NCBI GenBank assembly: GCA_038217425.1
Contig: JBBQPM010000004.1
Coordinates: forward strand, 76,772-140,771
Direction of reading: 5' to 3'
DNA from: JAIEPT01 sp038217425
GTDB lineage: Bacteria; Planctomycetota; Planctomycetia; Gemmatales; Gemmataceae
DNA length: 64,000 bases
Positions within the stretch are counted from its first letter, which is position 1. Each line of letters begins with the position of its first letter. The notes below the pieces were generated by a model. That model had not been told where the DNA came from. It did not search any database and was given only the letters and a program-made list of their open reading frames with translations. Position numbers and translations under genes: made by a program. Shown here in pieces: positions 7,590 to 16,775 of this stretch.

Positions 7590-9512
7590 ATGACTTTTCC
7601 CATCCGGCACGATCACTCTCGGCTCACCGATCAGGATCTCTATCTCTTCAACGAGGGAAGCCATTTCCAGCTCCACGAAAAGCTCGGTTCGCACCTGACG
7701 TCCTACGACGGACGCGACGGCGTCAACTTCGCCGTCTGGGCGCCCAACGCCCGCGAAGTCTTCGTCATCGGCGATTTCAACGGCTGGAACCGCGAAAGCC
7801 ATCCGCTGCACTCGCGCGGCCAATCGGGCATCTGGGAAGGCTTCATCGTCGGACTCGCCAAGGGCGCCATCTACAAGTACCTCATCCACTCGCAACACAA
7901 CGGCTACTCCGTCGAAAAGGCCGACCCGTTCGCCATTCATGCCGAGAACCCGCCCAAGACCGGCTCCATCGTGTGGGATCTCGAACACGAGTGGCAAGAC
8001 GGCGTCTGGATGGCCAAGCGGCACGAGGTCAACTCGCTGAACGCGCCCGTCTCCGTTTACGAATGCCATCTCGGTTCCTGGCGGCGCATTCCCGAAGATT
8101 CCAATCGCTCGCTCAGCTACCGCGAACTCGCGCCGGCGCTGGCTCAACATCTCAAACATTGCGGCTTCACGCATGTCGAGTTTTTGCCGATCATGGAGCA
8201 TCCTTTCTTCGGCTCCTGGGGTTATCAGACAACGGGCTACTTCGCGCCGACCAGTCGCTATGGCACGCCCCAGGATTTGATGTATCTCGTCGAGTACCTG
8301 CACAACGAAGGCATCGGCGTCATCCTCGACTGGGTGCCCTCGCATTTCCCCGCAGACCAGCACGGCCTCTCGTATTTCGACGGCACGCATCTCTTCGAAC
8401 ACGCCGACATGCGGCAAGGGTTCCATCCCGACTGGTCGAGCTACATCTTCAATTACAGCCGAAATGAGGTCCGCTGCTTCCTTATCAGCAGCGCCATCTA
8501 CTGGATGAAGCGTTACCACATCGACGGCCTACGCGTCGACGCCGTCGCGTCGATGCTGTACCTCGATTACTCGCGCAAAGAAGGCGAATGGATCCCCAAC
8601 GAGTACGGCGGTCGAGAAAACCTGGCGGCGCTGTCGTTCCTGCGCCGGCTCAACGAAGAAGTCTATCGGCAGATCCCCGATTGTCAGACCGCGGCCGAGG
8701 AGTCGACCGCCTGGCCGGGCGTCTCCAAGCCGACCTATCTCGGCGGACTCGGTTTCGGCTGGAAATGGGACATGGGCTGGATGCACGACACGCTCGTCTA
8801 CATTTCGCGCGAACCGGTCCATCGCCGATTCCATCATGATCAGCTCACCTTCCGCATGCTCTACGCGTTTACGGAAAACTACATGCTCGCCCTGTCGCAC
8901 GACGAAGTCGTCCACGGCAAGGGTTCGCTCCTCTCAAAAATGCCCGGCGACGATTGGCAGAAGTTCGCAAACCTCCGCCTCGTGCTCGGCTACCAGTATT
9001 CCCAGCCGGGCAAGAAGCTACTGTTCATGGGCTGCGAATTCGGCCAATGGCGCGAGTGGCATCACGAGACCAGCCTCGATTGGCACGTGCTCCAGTTCGA
9101 CGTGCATCAGGGGATCTTGCAGCTCACGAAGGATCTGAACGAGATGTATCGTCGGGAAACGTCGCTGCATCAGCAGGATCACATTTTTTACGGCTTCCAG
9201 TGGGTCGACGGCGGCGATTATCATCAGAGCGTGCTGAGTTATTTGCGTTGGGGCAAGGGCGAGGGGAATTGCATGTTGGTGCTGTGCAACTTCACGCCGG
9301 TACCGCGGTTTCAGTATCGGGTGGGCGTGCCGATCGCCGGGAAGTGGAAGGAAGTGCTCAACACCGACGCAAGCATCTATGGCGGCAGCGGCATGGGGAA
9401 CTTCGGCATGGTGCAGACGCTGCCCGAGGGCTCGCACGGGCAGGCGCAATCGTTCGGCCTGACGATCCCGCCGCTCGCGGTGTTGTTCCTGAAGCCGATG
9501 GGCGCTGAGTAA
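7590..9512 (+). CDS. glgB: 1,4-alpha-glucan branching enzyme
   Basis: This GH13 enzyme transfers alpha-1,4 glucan segments to form alpha-1,6 branches in glycogen. The 640-aa protein starts at 7590 (GAGGAG ribosome site); the frame is open further upstream but without family similarity. A CBM48-like domain (NFAVWAPNAREVFVIGDFNG) precedes the TIM barrel. Visible catalytic elements are DGLRVDAVASMLYLDYSR with the nucleophile Asp, AEESTAWPGVS with the acid/base Glu, and LSHDEVVHGKGSL. The gene stands alone, without glgA, glgC or glgP next to it. Confidence 0.96.
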   Translation: MTFPIRHDHSRLTDQDLYLFNEGSHFQLHEKLGSHLTSYDGRDGVNFAVWAPNAREVFVIGDFNGWNRESHPLHSRGQSGIWEGFIVGLAKGAIYKYLIHSQHNGYSVEKADPFAIHAENPPKTGSIVWDLEHEWQDGVWMAKRHEVNSLNAPVSVYECHLGSWRRIPEDSNRSLSYRELAPALAQHLKHCGFTHVEFLPIMEHPFFGSWGYQTTGYFAPTSRYGTPQDLMYLVEYLHNEGIGVILDWVPSHFPADQHGLSYFDGTHLFEHADMRQGFHPDWSSYIFNYSRNEVRCFLISSAIYWMKRYHIDGLRVDAVASMLYLDYSRKEGEWIPNEYGGRENLAALSFLRRLNEEVYRQIPDCQTAAEESTAWPGVSKPTYLGGLGFGWKWDMGWMHDTLVYISREPVHRRFHHDQLTFRMLYAFTENYMLALSHDEVVHGKGSLLSKMPGDDWQKFANLRLVLGYQYSQPGKKLLFMGCEFGQWREWHHETSLDWHVLQFDVHQGILQLTKDLNEMYRRETSLHQQDHIFYGFQWVDGGDYHQSVLSYLRWGKGEGNCMLVLCNFTPVPRFQYRVGVPIAGKWKEVLNTDASIYGGSGMGNFGMVQTLPEGSHGQAQSFGLTIPPLAVLFLKPMGAE

Positions 9513-9530
9513 ACGAAGGTCGATTTTCTC

Positions 9531-9568
9531 CGTTTAGCGCTCGCAAGAGCCCAACCGAGCGCTAAACG
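9531..9568. repeat. Inverted repeat, CGTTTAGCGCTCG family, copy 1
   Basis: CGTTTAGCGCTCG (9531-9543) pairs perfectly with CGAGCGCTAAACG (9556-9568) around a 12-nt loop. It lies just after glgB and before the ABC-F gene. Related copies are at 38764-38805 and, as a half copy inside a gene, at 55948-55963. Confidence 0.85.
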
Positions 9569-9595
9569 AGGACTGAGTGGGATGAGGATTCCTGG

Positions 9596-11401
9596 ATGAG
9601 CGTGCTCCTCAGCGGACAAAATCTGACCCGGCGTTTCGGGCCGCGGCCGTTGTTTTCCGATCTGTGCATCTACCTCAATGCGAACGAACGCGTCGGTCTG
9701 ATCGGGCCCAACGGCGCCGGCAAGTCGACGCTGCTGCGCCTGCTCGCCGGCCGCGACGATCCCGACGAGGGGACCCGGTCCGTCAAGCGCGGGTCGCGCA
9801 TCGGATATCTCGCGCAGGACGACGCGTTTCCCAAGGGCCAAAGCGTTCGCCAGGTCCTGCTCGCCGCCCTTAAAAGCGACGATCTCGAAGAGCATGAATG
9901 CGAGACGCGCGCCGCCATCACGCTCACCCAGGTCGGCTTCACCGATCACGACCGCCCCGCGGACATCCTGTCCGGCGGCTGGCGCAAACGGCTTTCGCTG
10001 GCGCGCGAACTCGTGCGTCGGCCCGACTTCATGCTGCTCGACGAGCCGACCAACCATCTCGATCTCCCCGGCATCGTTTGGCTCGAAGGTTTGTTGCGCG
10101 GGGCCAAGTTCGGCTATCTCGTTGCCACGCACGACCGGGCCTTTCTCCGCGCCGTCGCCGACGAAGTGATGGAAATCAACCGCGTTTTCCCCGCCGGCGT
10201 CTTTCGGGCGCCTGGATCGTACGACGGCTTCATGGATCGGCGTGAGGACTTCCTCGCCGGGCAGGCGCGCATGCAGGAAAGCGTCGCCAATCAGGTGCGG
10301 CGCGAGACGGAATGGCTCGGCCGAAAAGCGGCGGCGCGGACGCGCAAGGCCAGCTCGCGCATCGATGAAGCCGAGCGCCGCCGCGGCGAACTCGCCGACC
10401 TCAAGGAACGGACCAACTCCGGCGGAGCCGCGGGCATCGACTTTGTCGGCACCGGCCGGCAGACGCGCAAGCTGCTCTTCGCCAAGGGCATCGCCAAACA
10501 GCTCGGCGGACAGCCATTGTTCTCCGGCATCGACGTCGAGCTGACCCCCGGCACGAAGCTCGGCTTGCTCGGCGCCAACGGCAGCGGCAAGAGTACGCTG
10601 CTGCGCGTCCTTGCCGGCATCATCCCGCCCGACGCCGGCACGGTCGTGCGCGCCGAGACGCTGCGCGCGATCATGTTCGAACAGGGGCGGGCGACACTCG
10701 ATCCGTCGATCACCCTGAAAAAAGCTCTGTGCCCTGAAGGCGACATGGTCACCTACCGAGAACGGCCGCTGCACGTCGCCGCCTGGGCCAAGCAGTTTCT
10801 CTTCAAATTGGAACAACTCGAAGTCCCCGTCGGCAGCCTGTCCGGCGGCGAGCAGGCGCGCGTCCGCATCGCCCAGCTCATGCTCCGCCCTGCCGACGTT
10901 TTGCTGCTCGACGAACCGACGAACGATCTGGACATCCCCGCGCTCGAAGTTCTCGAGGAAAGTCTGGAAGAGTTTCCGGGAGCCGTGGTGATCGTGAGCC
11001 ACGATCGCGAGTTGCTCAATCGGTTGTGTACGGAAGTCATCGGACTCGACGGGCAAGGGGGCTCAGCGACGTACGCCAGCGTCGATCAATGGCTCGCGGC
11101 TTACGCGCGGGCGCAGACGGAGCGGATCGCCGCGGCGCGCGAGCCCGCGGCGCCGAAAGTCGCTGCGCCGGCGAAGGTGAAAAAGCTGAGCTTTCGCGAA
11201 CAGCAGGAATTGACGGGCATCGAAGCGGAGATCTTGGCAGCCGAAGAGAATTTGACGACGTGTCAGGCGCGCGTCGAAAGTTCCTCGACGGCGGGACATG
11301 CAGCCCTGGGCGAGGCGTGCAAGGCGCTGGAAGACGCCCAGCACGCGGTCGAAAAACTGTACGCCCGCTGGCAGGAACTCGAAGCAAAGCGGACCGCCTG
11401 A
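9596..11401 (+). CDS. ABC-F family ATPase, Uup-like
   Basis: A 601-aa soluble protein with two ABC ATPase domains and no membrane segments. First domain: Walker A GPNGAGKST, signature LSGGWRKRLSLA, Walker B LLDEPTNHLDL. Second domain: GANGSGKST, LSGGEQARVRIA, LLDEPTNDLDI. A charged coiled-coil C-terminal extension (residues about 530-601) fits Uup, which acts on ribosomes or branched DNA. ABC-F proteins are translation factors or antibiotic-resistance factors rather than transporters. The last 139 nt overlap the 3' end of the convergent propeller gene. Confidence 0.92.
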   Translation: MSVLLSGQNLTRRFGPRPLFSDLCIYLNANERVGLIGPNGAGKSTLLRLLAGRDDPDEGTRSVKRGSRIGYLAQDDAFPKGQSVRQVLLAALKSDDLEEHECETRAAITLTQVGFTDHDRPADILSGGWRKRLSLARELVRRPDFMLLDEPTNHLDLPGIVWLEGLLRGAKFGYLVATHDRAFLRAVADEVMEINRVFPAGVFRAPGSYDGFMDRREDFLAGQARMQESVANQVRRETEWLGRKAAARTRKASSRIDEAERRRGELADLKERTNSGGAAGIDFVGTGRQTRKLLFAKGIAKQLGGQPLFSGIDVELTPGTKLGLLGANGSGKSTLLRVLAGIIPPDAGTVVRAETLRAIMFEQGRATLDPSITLKKALCPEGDMVTYRERPLHVAAWAKQFLFKLEQLEVPVGSLSGGEQARVRIAQLMLRPADVLLLDEPTNDLDIPALEVLEESLEEFPGAVVIVSHDRELLNRLCTEVIGLDGQGGSATYASVDQWLAAYARAQTERIAAAREPAAPKVAAPAKVKKLSFREQQELTGIEAEILAAEENLTTCQARVESSSTAGHAALGEACKALEDAQHAVEKLYARWQELEAKRTA

Positions 11402-12687
11402 TCGGCGGGAACCAGCGCGCCGACTTCTTTCTTTTCCTCGGGTTCCTTCTTCTCTTCGGGCGGCGGCGGAGGCGGAGGGGGCTTCAATTCTCCCATCGTC
11501 TTGAGCAGGAGCGGCGTCTTCTCCCTGCGGTAATTCAGGCACATCAGCCGACCGTCGTGGTTCGCAAAATAGAGGCGATCGGTGAGTTCGTTCGCGATCG
11601 GAACCTGCCAATCGCGCGTGTCGAGCCGCGCCATGACGGCGCCCTTCAGACCATCGAGCACGAGGAAATTGCCGAGCCGATCGAGAGCGTAGACATATTG
11701 GTTGTTGAGCGCGAGGGGCCGATGGGCTTCCGGGCTGAGCCAATATTCGTCGCCGTTGGCGCGATTGAGACGGTAGAGTCCTTTCCCGTTCGCGGCGACG
11801 AGGACGTCATGATCGGTGACCAGGGGCGCAACCTTGACGGCGCCGCCGGCGCGGAACTGCCAGAGGACTTCGCCCGTCCTCAGATTTAGGGCGTGCAAGA
11901 GCAAATCGTGACTCGGGATGTACGTCGACTCGGACTCGACCGCGCCTTTGCGCAGGAAATGAACGCCGAGCGGGGCCGAGATGGCGCCCTTGGTGGAGTA
12001 TTCTTCGCGGAGAAAGCGTTCGCTTTTGGCGAACGAAAGCACGCGCCCGTCGTCGGTGCTGAGGCAGACTTGCCGGTAGGTCACGACGGGGGCTTGCGAG
12101 AAGTGAGTGCCGGGATCGTAAAAGCTCCAACGCAATTCGGGGGAGGCTTGCTTTTCATCGAGGTAAGTCGCCAGCGTGTTGTTGGCGGGGACAAAGATGA
12201 AATTCTCGTCGGCGGCGATGCCGGCGCTGGGGGTGACTGAGAGCGGTACGCCGAGATTGCGGATCTTGGTAACCTCGTCGACGGTGGCGAAGCGATGGAC
12301 TCCGGTAGCGCGACTGAGGCAGTAAAGATAATCCCTACGGGTGACGTAAATCGAGTGACTGTTGTAGGCGGCGGCGTAGCCGTTCCACTCGGGCATGCCG
12401 GCCGAGGCTTTCCAGACGAGGTCGCCGTTTTGGGCGTTGAAGAGGAAGATCCTGCCGCGTCGCGTCTGAATGAGGAGTTGGACTTCAGGGCCGGGGAGCA
12501 TTTGAGCGTTGAGGATGCCGTCAAGGGCGCCGTCCATGGGGAGCCGAGTCGACCAGGCGAGATCAAGGTTGAGCTTGAGCAGCGAATCGATCGCCGGGAG
12601 CTTGGGGTGCGTGAGGATCGTGACGTTCGGCTGAGCGAACATCGGCCCGGCGAACAGAAGGCTGAGAGGGAGAGTGAGGCGCCACAT
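11263..12687 (-). CDS. PQQ/BamB-like beta-propeller protein, exported
   Basis: A 474-aa protein starting at the ATG at 12687, with GGAAGG just upstream and a signal peptide (MWRLTLPLSLLFAGPMFAQ). Repeats typical of PQQ-type blades follow (GRIFLFNAQNGDLVWK, LLLHALNLRTGEVLWQF, GKGLYRLNRANGDEYWL, YALDRLGNFLVLDGLKG). A periplasmic scaffold or quinoprotein-like role is inferred. After a Pro8 run and a KKEPEEKKE stretch the frame runs on for about 46 residues antisense to the ABC-F gene. That tail looks unlike the rest and may result from a lost stop codon. Confidence 0.8.
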   Translation of the reverse strand: MWRLTLPLSLLFAGPMFAQPNVTILTHPKLPAIDSLLKLNLDLAWSTRLPMDGALDGILNAQMLPGPEVQLLIQTRRGRIFLFNAQNGDLVWKASAGMPEWNGYAAAYNSHSIYVTRRDYLYCLSRATGVHRFATVDEVTKIRNLGVPLSVTPSAGIAADENFIFVPANNTLATYLDEKQASPELRWSFYDPGTHFSQAPVVTYRQVCLSTDDGRVLSFAKSERFLREEYSTKGAISAPLGVHFLRKGAVESESTYIPSHDLLLHALNLRTGEVLWQFRAGGAVKVAPLVTDHDVLVAANGKGLYRLNRANGDEYWLSPEAHRPLALNNQYVYALDRLGNFLVLDGLKGAVMARLDTRDWQVPIANELTDRLYFANHDGRLMCLNYRREKTPLLLKTMGELKPPPPPPPPEEKKEPEEKKEVGALVPADQAVRFASSSCQRAYSFSTACWASSSALHASPRAACPAVEELSTRA

Positions 12688-12832
12688 CACCTTCCAGCCT
12701 AACAGGGCGAAATGATGTTGACCAGCACAGCTTGAAGGGAATTGGCCTGAAATCGAAGACTGTCGGCGAGGTTGGGCGTCACAATCCGCATCGTCTGCGT
12801 ATCCTGTACGCGGCGTGATGGGTGGCATCATT

Positions 12833-12923
12833 AAGCCCAGTGGGTGAGGTACTCCGAACCCCTGGGATCCTACACATGCGAAAGTTTAACCCAGGGGTTC
12901 GGAGTACCTCACCCGCTGGGCTT
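12833..12923. repeat. Very long hairpin downstream of the DUF1501 gene
   Basis: A 34-nt arm at 12833-12866 (beginning AAGCCCAGTGGGTGAGG) pairs with 12890-12923 (ending CCTCACCCGCTGGGCTT) with a single T-G wobble, around a 23-nt loop. It sits 6 nt past the DUF1501 stop codon. It could stop transcription of the DUF1501 gene but has no U-run on that strand, so it may be a dispersed intergenic repeat instead. Confidence 0.85.
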
Positions 12924-12929
12924 GATTTT

Positions 12930-14291
12930 TCACACCAGTTCGCGAATGACTCGGCCGCCGTTGTTCATCGGCACGGGACGACCGGTCGGGTCGTTGAAGT
13001 GCAGATCCTGCGGCATGCCCAAGACGTGGAACAAGGTCGCCATCAAATCGAGCGGCGTCGTCGGGGTCGACTTCGGCACTTCGACTCGGCTGCTCGATTC
13101 GCCCACGACCTGGCCCATTTTGAGGCCGCCGCCCGCCAGGGCAAGCGTCGAAAGATTGCCCCAGTGATCGCGGCCGGAGTTCTTGTTGATGCGCGGCGTA
13201 CGACCGAAGTCGCCGGTGATGACCAGGAGGATGTTGTCCTGCGAGCCGCGTTGGGCGACGTCCGTGAGGAATGCGTGCACGGCCTTGTCCAGGGACGGCG
13301 TGCGCTGCTTCATGGCGTTTTCGATGTTGCCGTGCATGTCCCAGCCGCCGTAGTTGACGGTAACGAAGCCGACGCCGGCGTCGCAGAGACGTCGGGCCAG
13401 GAGCATCTTGCGGGCGAGGTCGCCGTCGTTGCGGTTGCCGCCGGCTCGGTTGTCGGCGTTGCCGCCGCCGTTGCCGTTGATGCCGTAGAGACGCAGCGTC
13501 TGGGCGTTTTCACGGCTGATGTCGAACGATTCGCGGGCGGCGCCTTGAATCAGGCTGAAGGCTTGCTGTTCGAAGCTATCCAGGCCTTGAAGCAAACCGG
13601 TGTTGTCAACGGTGCGCTGTACGGCGTCGAACGACCGCATCATGGCCCGGCGATCGCCGATGCGTTCGGCGGGGACGGTCATTTCCATGTTGTTACGGGC
13701 GTCGCCGCCGAAGGCCTCGAAGGGGGCGTAGGAGGAACCGAGCCAGGAGGGGCCGTCGCCGCCGATGTTGCCGAGGCGGACGTAGGTCGGCAGTCCGGTG
13801 GTGGCGTTGTTGGCGCCGCGGAAGCGGGAGAGGATGGCGCCGTGCCCGGGCTTGAACTGACGGATGGCGTTGGCCGCCGGGGGCAGGTAACCCGTGTTGA
13901 CGAAGTGTGTGCCGGCCTGATGGCTCGAGGTGGTGTGCGCGAAGGAGCGGACAAAGGCCATCTTGTCGGCAACGCGGGCCATGTTTTCGAAGGTTCCGCC
14001 AATGTCCATGCCGGTGACGTTGGTTTGGAGGGCGCCGGTGGTGCTGCGGAACTCGGCGGGGGCGGACATTTTGGGGTCGAAGGTTTCGACGTGGGTGGGT
14101 CCGCCGCTGAGCCAGAGCCAGACGACGGAGGTATTTCGGGTGGGCCTGCCGGCCGCTGCTGCCGCAGCGCGAGCACGGAGCAGGTCGGGGAGCATGAGGC
14201 CGCCGGCGCCGAGCGCGCCGACCTTGAGGAAGTCGCGCCGCGTGCTGCTGTCGCACTGAGTCGACGTGCGTTGGCTGAGAACGTTGAACAT
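12930..14291 (-). CDS. DUF1501 family protein with Tat signal
   Basis: A 453-aa protein starting at the ATG at 14291 (GGAAAGG upstream; an in-frame ATG at 14318 is possible). The N-terminus holds a twin-arginine signal, RRDFLKVGALGAGG, so it is exported folded. WLWLSGGPTHVETFDPK and VVTGDFGR-like segments (LLVITGDFGRTPRINK) match DUF1501, an alkaline-phosphatase/sulfatase-fold family greatly expanded in planctomycetes. DUF1501 genes usually sit beside DUF1549/DUF1553 genes; here that partner family occurs only 40 kb away. The substrate is unknown. Confidence 0.92.
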   Translation of the reverse strand: MFNVLSQRTSTQCDSSTRRDFLKVGALGAGGLMLPDLLRARAAAAAAGRPTRNTSVVWLWLSGGPTHVETFDPKMSAPAEFRSTTGALQTNVTGMDIGGTFENMARVADKMAFVRSFAHTTSSHQAGTHFVNTGYLPPAANAIRQFKPGHGAILSRFRGANNATTGLPTYVRLGNIGGDGPSWLGSSYAPFEAFGGDARNNMEMTVPAERIGDRRAMMRSFDAVQRTVDNTGLLQGLDSFEQQAFSLIQGAARESFDISRENAQTLRLYGINGNGGGNADNRAGGNRNDGDLARKMLLARRLCDAGVGFVTVNYGGWDMHGNIENAMKQRTPSLDKAVHAFLTDVAQRGSQDNILLVITGDFGRTPRINKNSGRDHWGNLSTLALAGGGLKMGQVVGESSSRVEVPKSTPTTPLDLMATLFHVLGMPQDLHFNDPTGRPVPMNNGGRVIRELV

Positions 14292-14435
14292 GTAAAGAGC
14301 CTTTCCAAGGAGGGACAAACGGAAGGCGGGGGGTGAGCAATACCCGGATATTACGACGCGCGAGCGCCCATGTCAAGCATTGAATTGGATTAAGGGCTGC
14401 TCGCGCGTTACTTTATGCTGCACGCTTTCCAGGCA

Positions 14436-14479
14436 GGAAGCGTGAGCGACGGTCGGTACACGTCGTCGCTGACGCTTCG
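14436..14479. repeat. Inverted repeat, GGAAGCGTGAGCGA family, copy 2
   Basis: GAAGCGTGAGCGACG and CGTCGCTGACGCTTC form a hairpin with one mismatch and a loop of about 12 nt. It shares its arms with the copy at 1127-1172. It lies upstream of the 65-aa gene. Confidence 0.8.
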
Positions 14480-14510
14480 GCTTTGAGATCATCGAACGAA
14501 GGAGTAAGCC

Positions 14511-14708
14511 ATGAATGAGGAACGGTTGCGCGAAGGCGCCGAACGCGATCAACTCTGGGCCAGCCTGCGGGCGCTCGAACCGGAGATCGTCGAACTGGCG
14601 GACGGTTCGTTCGAGAATGCGCCGCGGCAGCGGCAGCTGGTGCAGGTGCTGGCCCGGATTGTCGTCAACGAGTTGCGCTTTCGCGCGGATCGCCTGGATC
14701 CGGAGTAA
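14511..14708 (+). CDS. Small hypothetical protein, 65 aa
   Basis: The ATG at 14511 has GGAG 8 nt upstream. The product is acidic, highly charged and Leu-rich with two predicted helices (LRALEPEIVELADGSF, then RQRQLVQVLARIVVNELRF). No family was recognised. It lies between the DUF1501 gene (divergent) and the M48 protease gene (convergent, 7-nt gap). The ribosome site and low-complexity-free sequence support it as real; function unknown. Confidence 0.6.
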   Translation: MNEERLREGAERDQLWASLRALEPEIVELADGSFENAPRQRQLVQVLARIVVNELRFRADRLDPE

Positions 14709-14715
14709 CCCGCGG

Positions 14716-16545
14716 CTACGGCAAGTTCCCCTTGGATTGCTGATAAGCGACGGCCGAGAAGTAGCGTCCGGAGTAGCGGTCGATGGCGTCGACCGCCTGA
14801 TCCTTTTCGGCGAAGCGTGCGGTCTTGAGCAGTTCTTTTCGTTTCTTGCCGCTCTGCTCCAGATGAATGGTGAGGACGCCGTTCTCGTCCATATCGAAGC
14901 TCTTGATGTCCCGGATGAAGACGAGGCCGGCCCAGGTTGGATGCTGAAATTGTTGGTAGTCGACGAACAGGGGTCCGTCTTTGCCGTCGAACTGCAGTTC
15001 GGGAAACGCCTGGAGCACGATGGCGAGTTCCTCGTCGTTGCTGGGTAAAAAGCGGTAGGGGAGCGTTTGCTCGTGGAAATCGCGGAAGTTGGCTTCGACG
15101 CGGTTCCACTGCTCACGTTCCATCTCCTCAGCTCCGGCGATGTGGCGATACCAGCCGCCGTCCCCGGGCCGGGCGAGCAGGGATTGGGCGGCGTCGGTCA
15201 CCCGGGGCAAACCGACGGCTTCGAGCCGGCTGGCGAGGGGCGGATGGGAATCGAACGGATGCGCGGTGGCGGAGTTGGCCAGGTCGGGGTTCGAGGCGAA
15301 GCCGACCGCGAAATGAGGGAATCCCTGCTCCACGCGCTGCGCGATGTTGGCGTTTTGCAGGGCGCGTTCCTGGTTGAAGAGTTCGTTCTCGACGTCGGTG
15401 CGATAACGGGAATAGGCGGTGGTGCGCAACAGGCCGCCGGCCAGCGCTTGCGCGGAGGTCGCGTCGGCAGCGATCCGGTCGGCGCGAAACTCGCGCTGCC
15501 GACTGAGCGAGCCCAGCGAAATTTCGAACAACGCGCGGAAGCAGTTCATGAAGTAAAAGATGGGCAGCGTGACGCCGCCGCCAGCGAGGGCGTCGAGGTA
15601 ATTGTTGTAGCGGCTCAAAAGCGGCGAGATCTTACGCGAGTAGACGGTGTCGTTGCCGCTGAAATGCGCCATCTCGTGCGCCAGCACGGCGTCCGCCTCG
15701 GCACTTTGCAGATGCTTGAGCAGCGCGAGGCTGATGAACAGCGTTCGGCCCCGGTATACGATGCCGTCGACGGTCACGGGATGTTCGGTGACGAAGAAAT
15801 TGTCGTCGATCCCAGCAATGACGTGATCGGGAGGCTTGGTCCCCACGCGGTCGCAGATGACCTCCAGACTATGCCATAATTTGCTGGAATGATCGCGGTC
15901 GATCACCTTCCCCTCGACCGTGAAATCCGACCGAGGCGACGTGAAGATCCCCTTGAGAACGACGGCCACGCCGATCAGTGCGAGGATGCCGCCCATGAGA
16001 ATCAATTTGACCGAGTAAAAGTTGAACCACAGAGCCGTAACCCAGAACGACAGCGCCACCAGCATCGAACCCTGGGCGACCGTCTGCAGCGCGCTGAAGA
16101 TGCGCAGGAGATGCCAGCCCGCCGAGAGACTGACGTACTGAAAGAATTGCGAACGCAGCGACAGGGCCACGAAAAGTCCGCCCAGGAGAAATACCAGCAC
16201 GCCAGCTGCGATCGACCAGAAGGAGAGACGAATCATCCAGCGAAAGGTCGCGTAGTAGAAGCGTCCGGTCGAATCGTATCTGCGGGCGAAGTCCGGATCG
16301 AGCAACAACTCCGACATTGGCTTCGAAGTGTAGAAGTTAATCAGTCGCGCTCGCTCCTCCCCCTGGAGCGTTTGGTTAATCTGAATGGCGTGCAAGACGT
16401 CTCGACGCGCTTCGTAGTCGAAGCGATTTTGGGCGTGCAAGAAGAAAAGCAACGTCAACGTCGGGATGAGAAACACGGTGAGCGCCGGCAGCAGAAACGT
16501 CTTGACGAAATCGAACTTGCTGAAGCTTGGTTGTGGCGTACTCAT
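14716..16545 (-). CDS. M48 family membrane zinc metalloprotease
   Basis: A 609-aa protein starting at the ATG at 16545 (MSTPQPSFSKF). It has a transmembrane helix near residues 15-40 and two to four more between 105 and 210. The zinc motif HEMAH, in ADAVLAHEMAHFSGN, lies near residue 300, and a downstream REFRADRIAADA segment supplies the third ligand Glu, as in M48 (HtpX/Ste24-like) enzymes. A C-terminal domain of about 180 residues has no recognised family. HtpX-type enzymes degrade misfolded membrane proteins. It is divergent from the giant exoprotein gene, sharing a 230-bp promoter region. Confidence 0.9.
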   Translation of the reverse strand: MSTPQPSFSKFDFVKTFLLPALTVFLIPTLTLLFFLHAQNRFDYEARRDVLHAIQINQTLQGEERARLINFYTSKPMSELLLDPDFARRYDSTGRFYYATFRWMIRLSFWSIAAGVLVFLLGGLFVALSLRSQFFQYVSLSAGWHLLRIFSALQTVAQGSMLVALSFWVTALWFNFYSVKLILMGGILALIGVAVVLKGIFTSPRSDFTVEGKVIDRDHSSKLWHSLEVICDRVGTKPPDHVIAGIDDNFFVTEHPVTVDGIVYRGRTLFISLALLKHLQSAEADAVLAHEMAHFSGNDTVYSRKISPLLSRYNNYLDALAGGGVTLPIFYFMNCFRALFEISLGSLSRQREFRADRIAADATSAQALAGGLLRTTAYSRYRTDVENELFNQERALQNANIAQRVEQGFPHFAVGFASNPDLANSATAHPFDSHPPLASRLEAVGLPRVTDAAQSLLARPGDGGWYRHIAGAEEMEREQWNRVEANFRDFHEQTLPYRFLPSNDEELAIVLQAFPELQFDGKDGPLFVDYQQFQHPTWAGLVFIRDIKSFDMDENGVLTIHLEQSGKKRKELLKTARFAEKDQAVDAIDRYSGRYFSAVAYQQSKGNLP

Positions 16546-16661
16546 GGGGCAACTCGGGGCGAGGAAGGGATGTGGCCGGGCGCATTGTACCGGCGCCAAG
16601 ACTGAATTTCCAGCCTCGTCGCCGCCGGAATCTCCCCCGGCAAAAGATAAGATTTTTTCCC

Positions 16662-16691
16662 TTGCTCTGGCCGGCTTACTTGGATTATTAT
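16662..16691 (+). promoter_or_regulatory. Candidate promoter of the giant subtilase gene
   Basis: TTGCTC at 16662-16667 and TATTAT at 16686-16691 are separated by 18 nt, in an AT-rich patch of the 230-bp divergent region. The start codon follows 85 nt downstream. The match to a sigma-70-type promoter is moderate. Confidence 0.35.
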
Positions 16692-16775
16692 TCAGCGGAT
16701 TCCGTAGCCGGGGCGTCGCGATTTTCTCGGCCGGAATGCCGCTCTCTCTCTTGCAGGCTTTACCCAGGAACTTGC

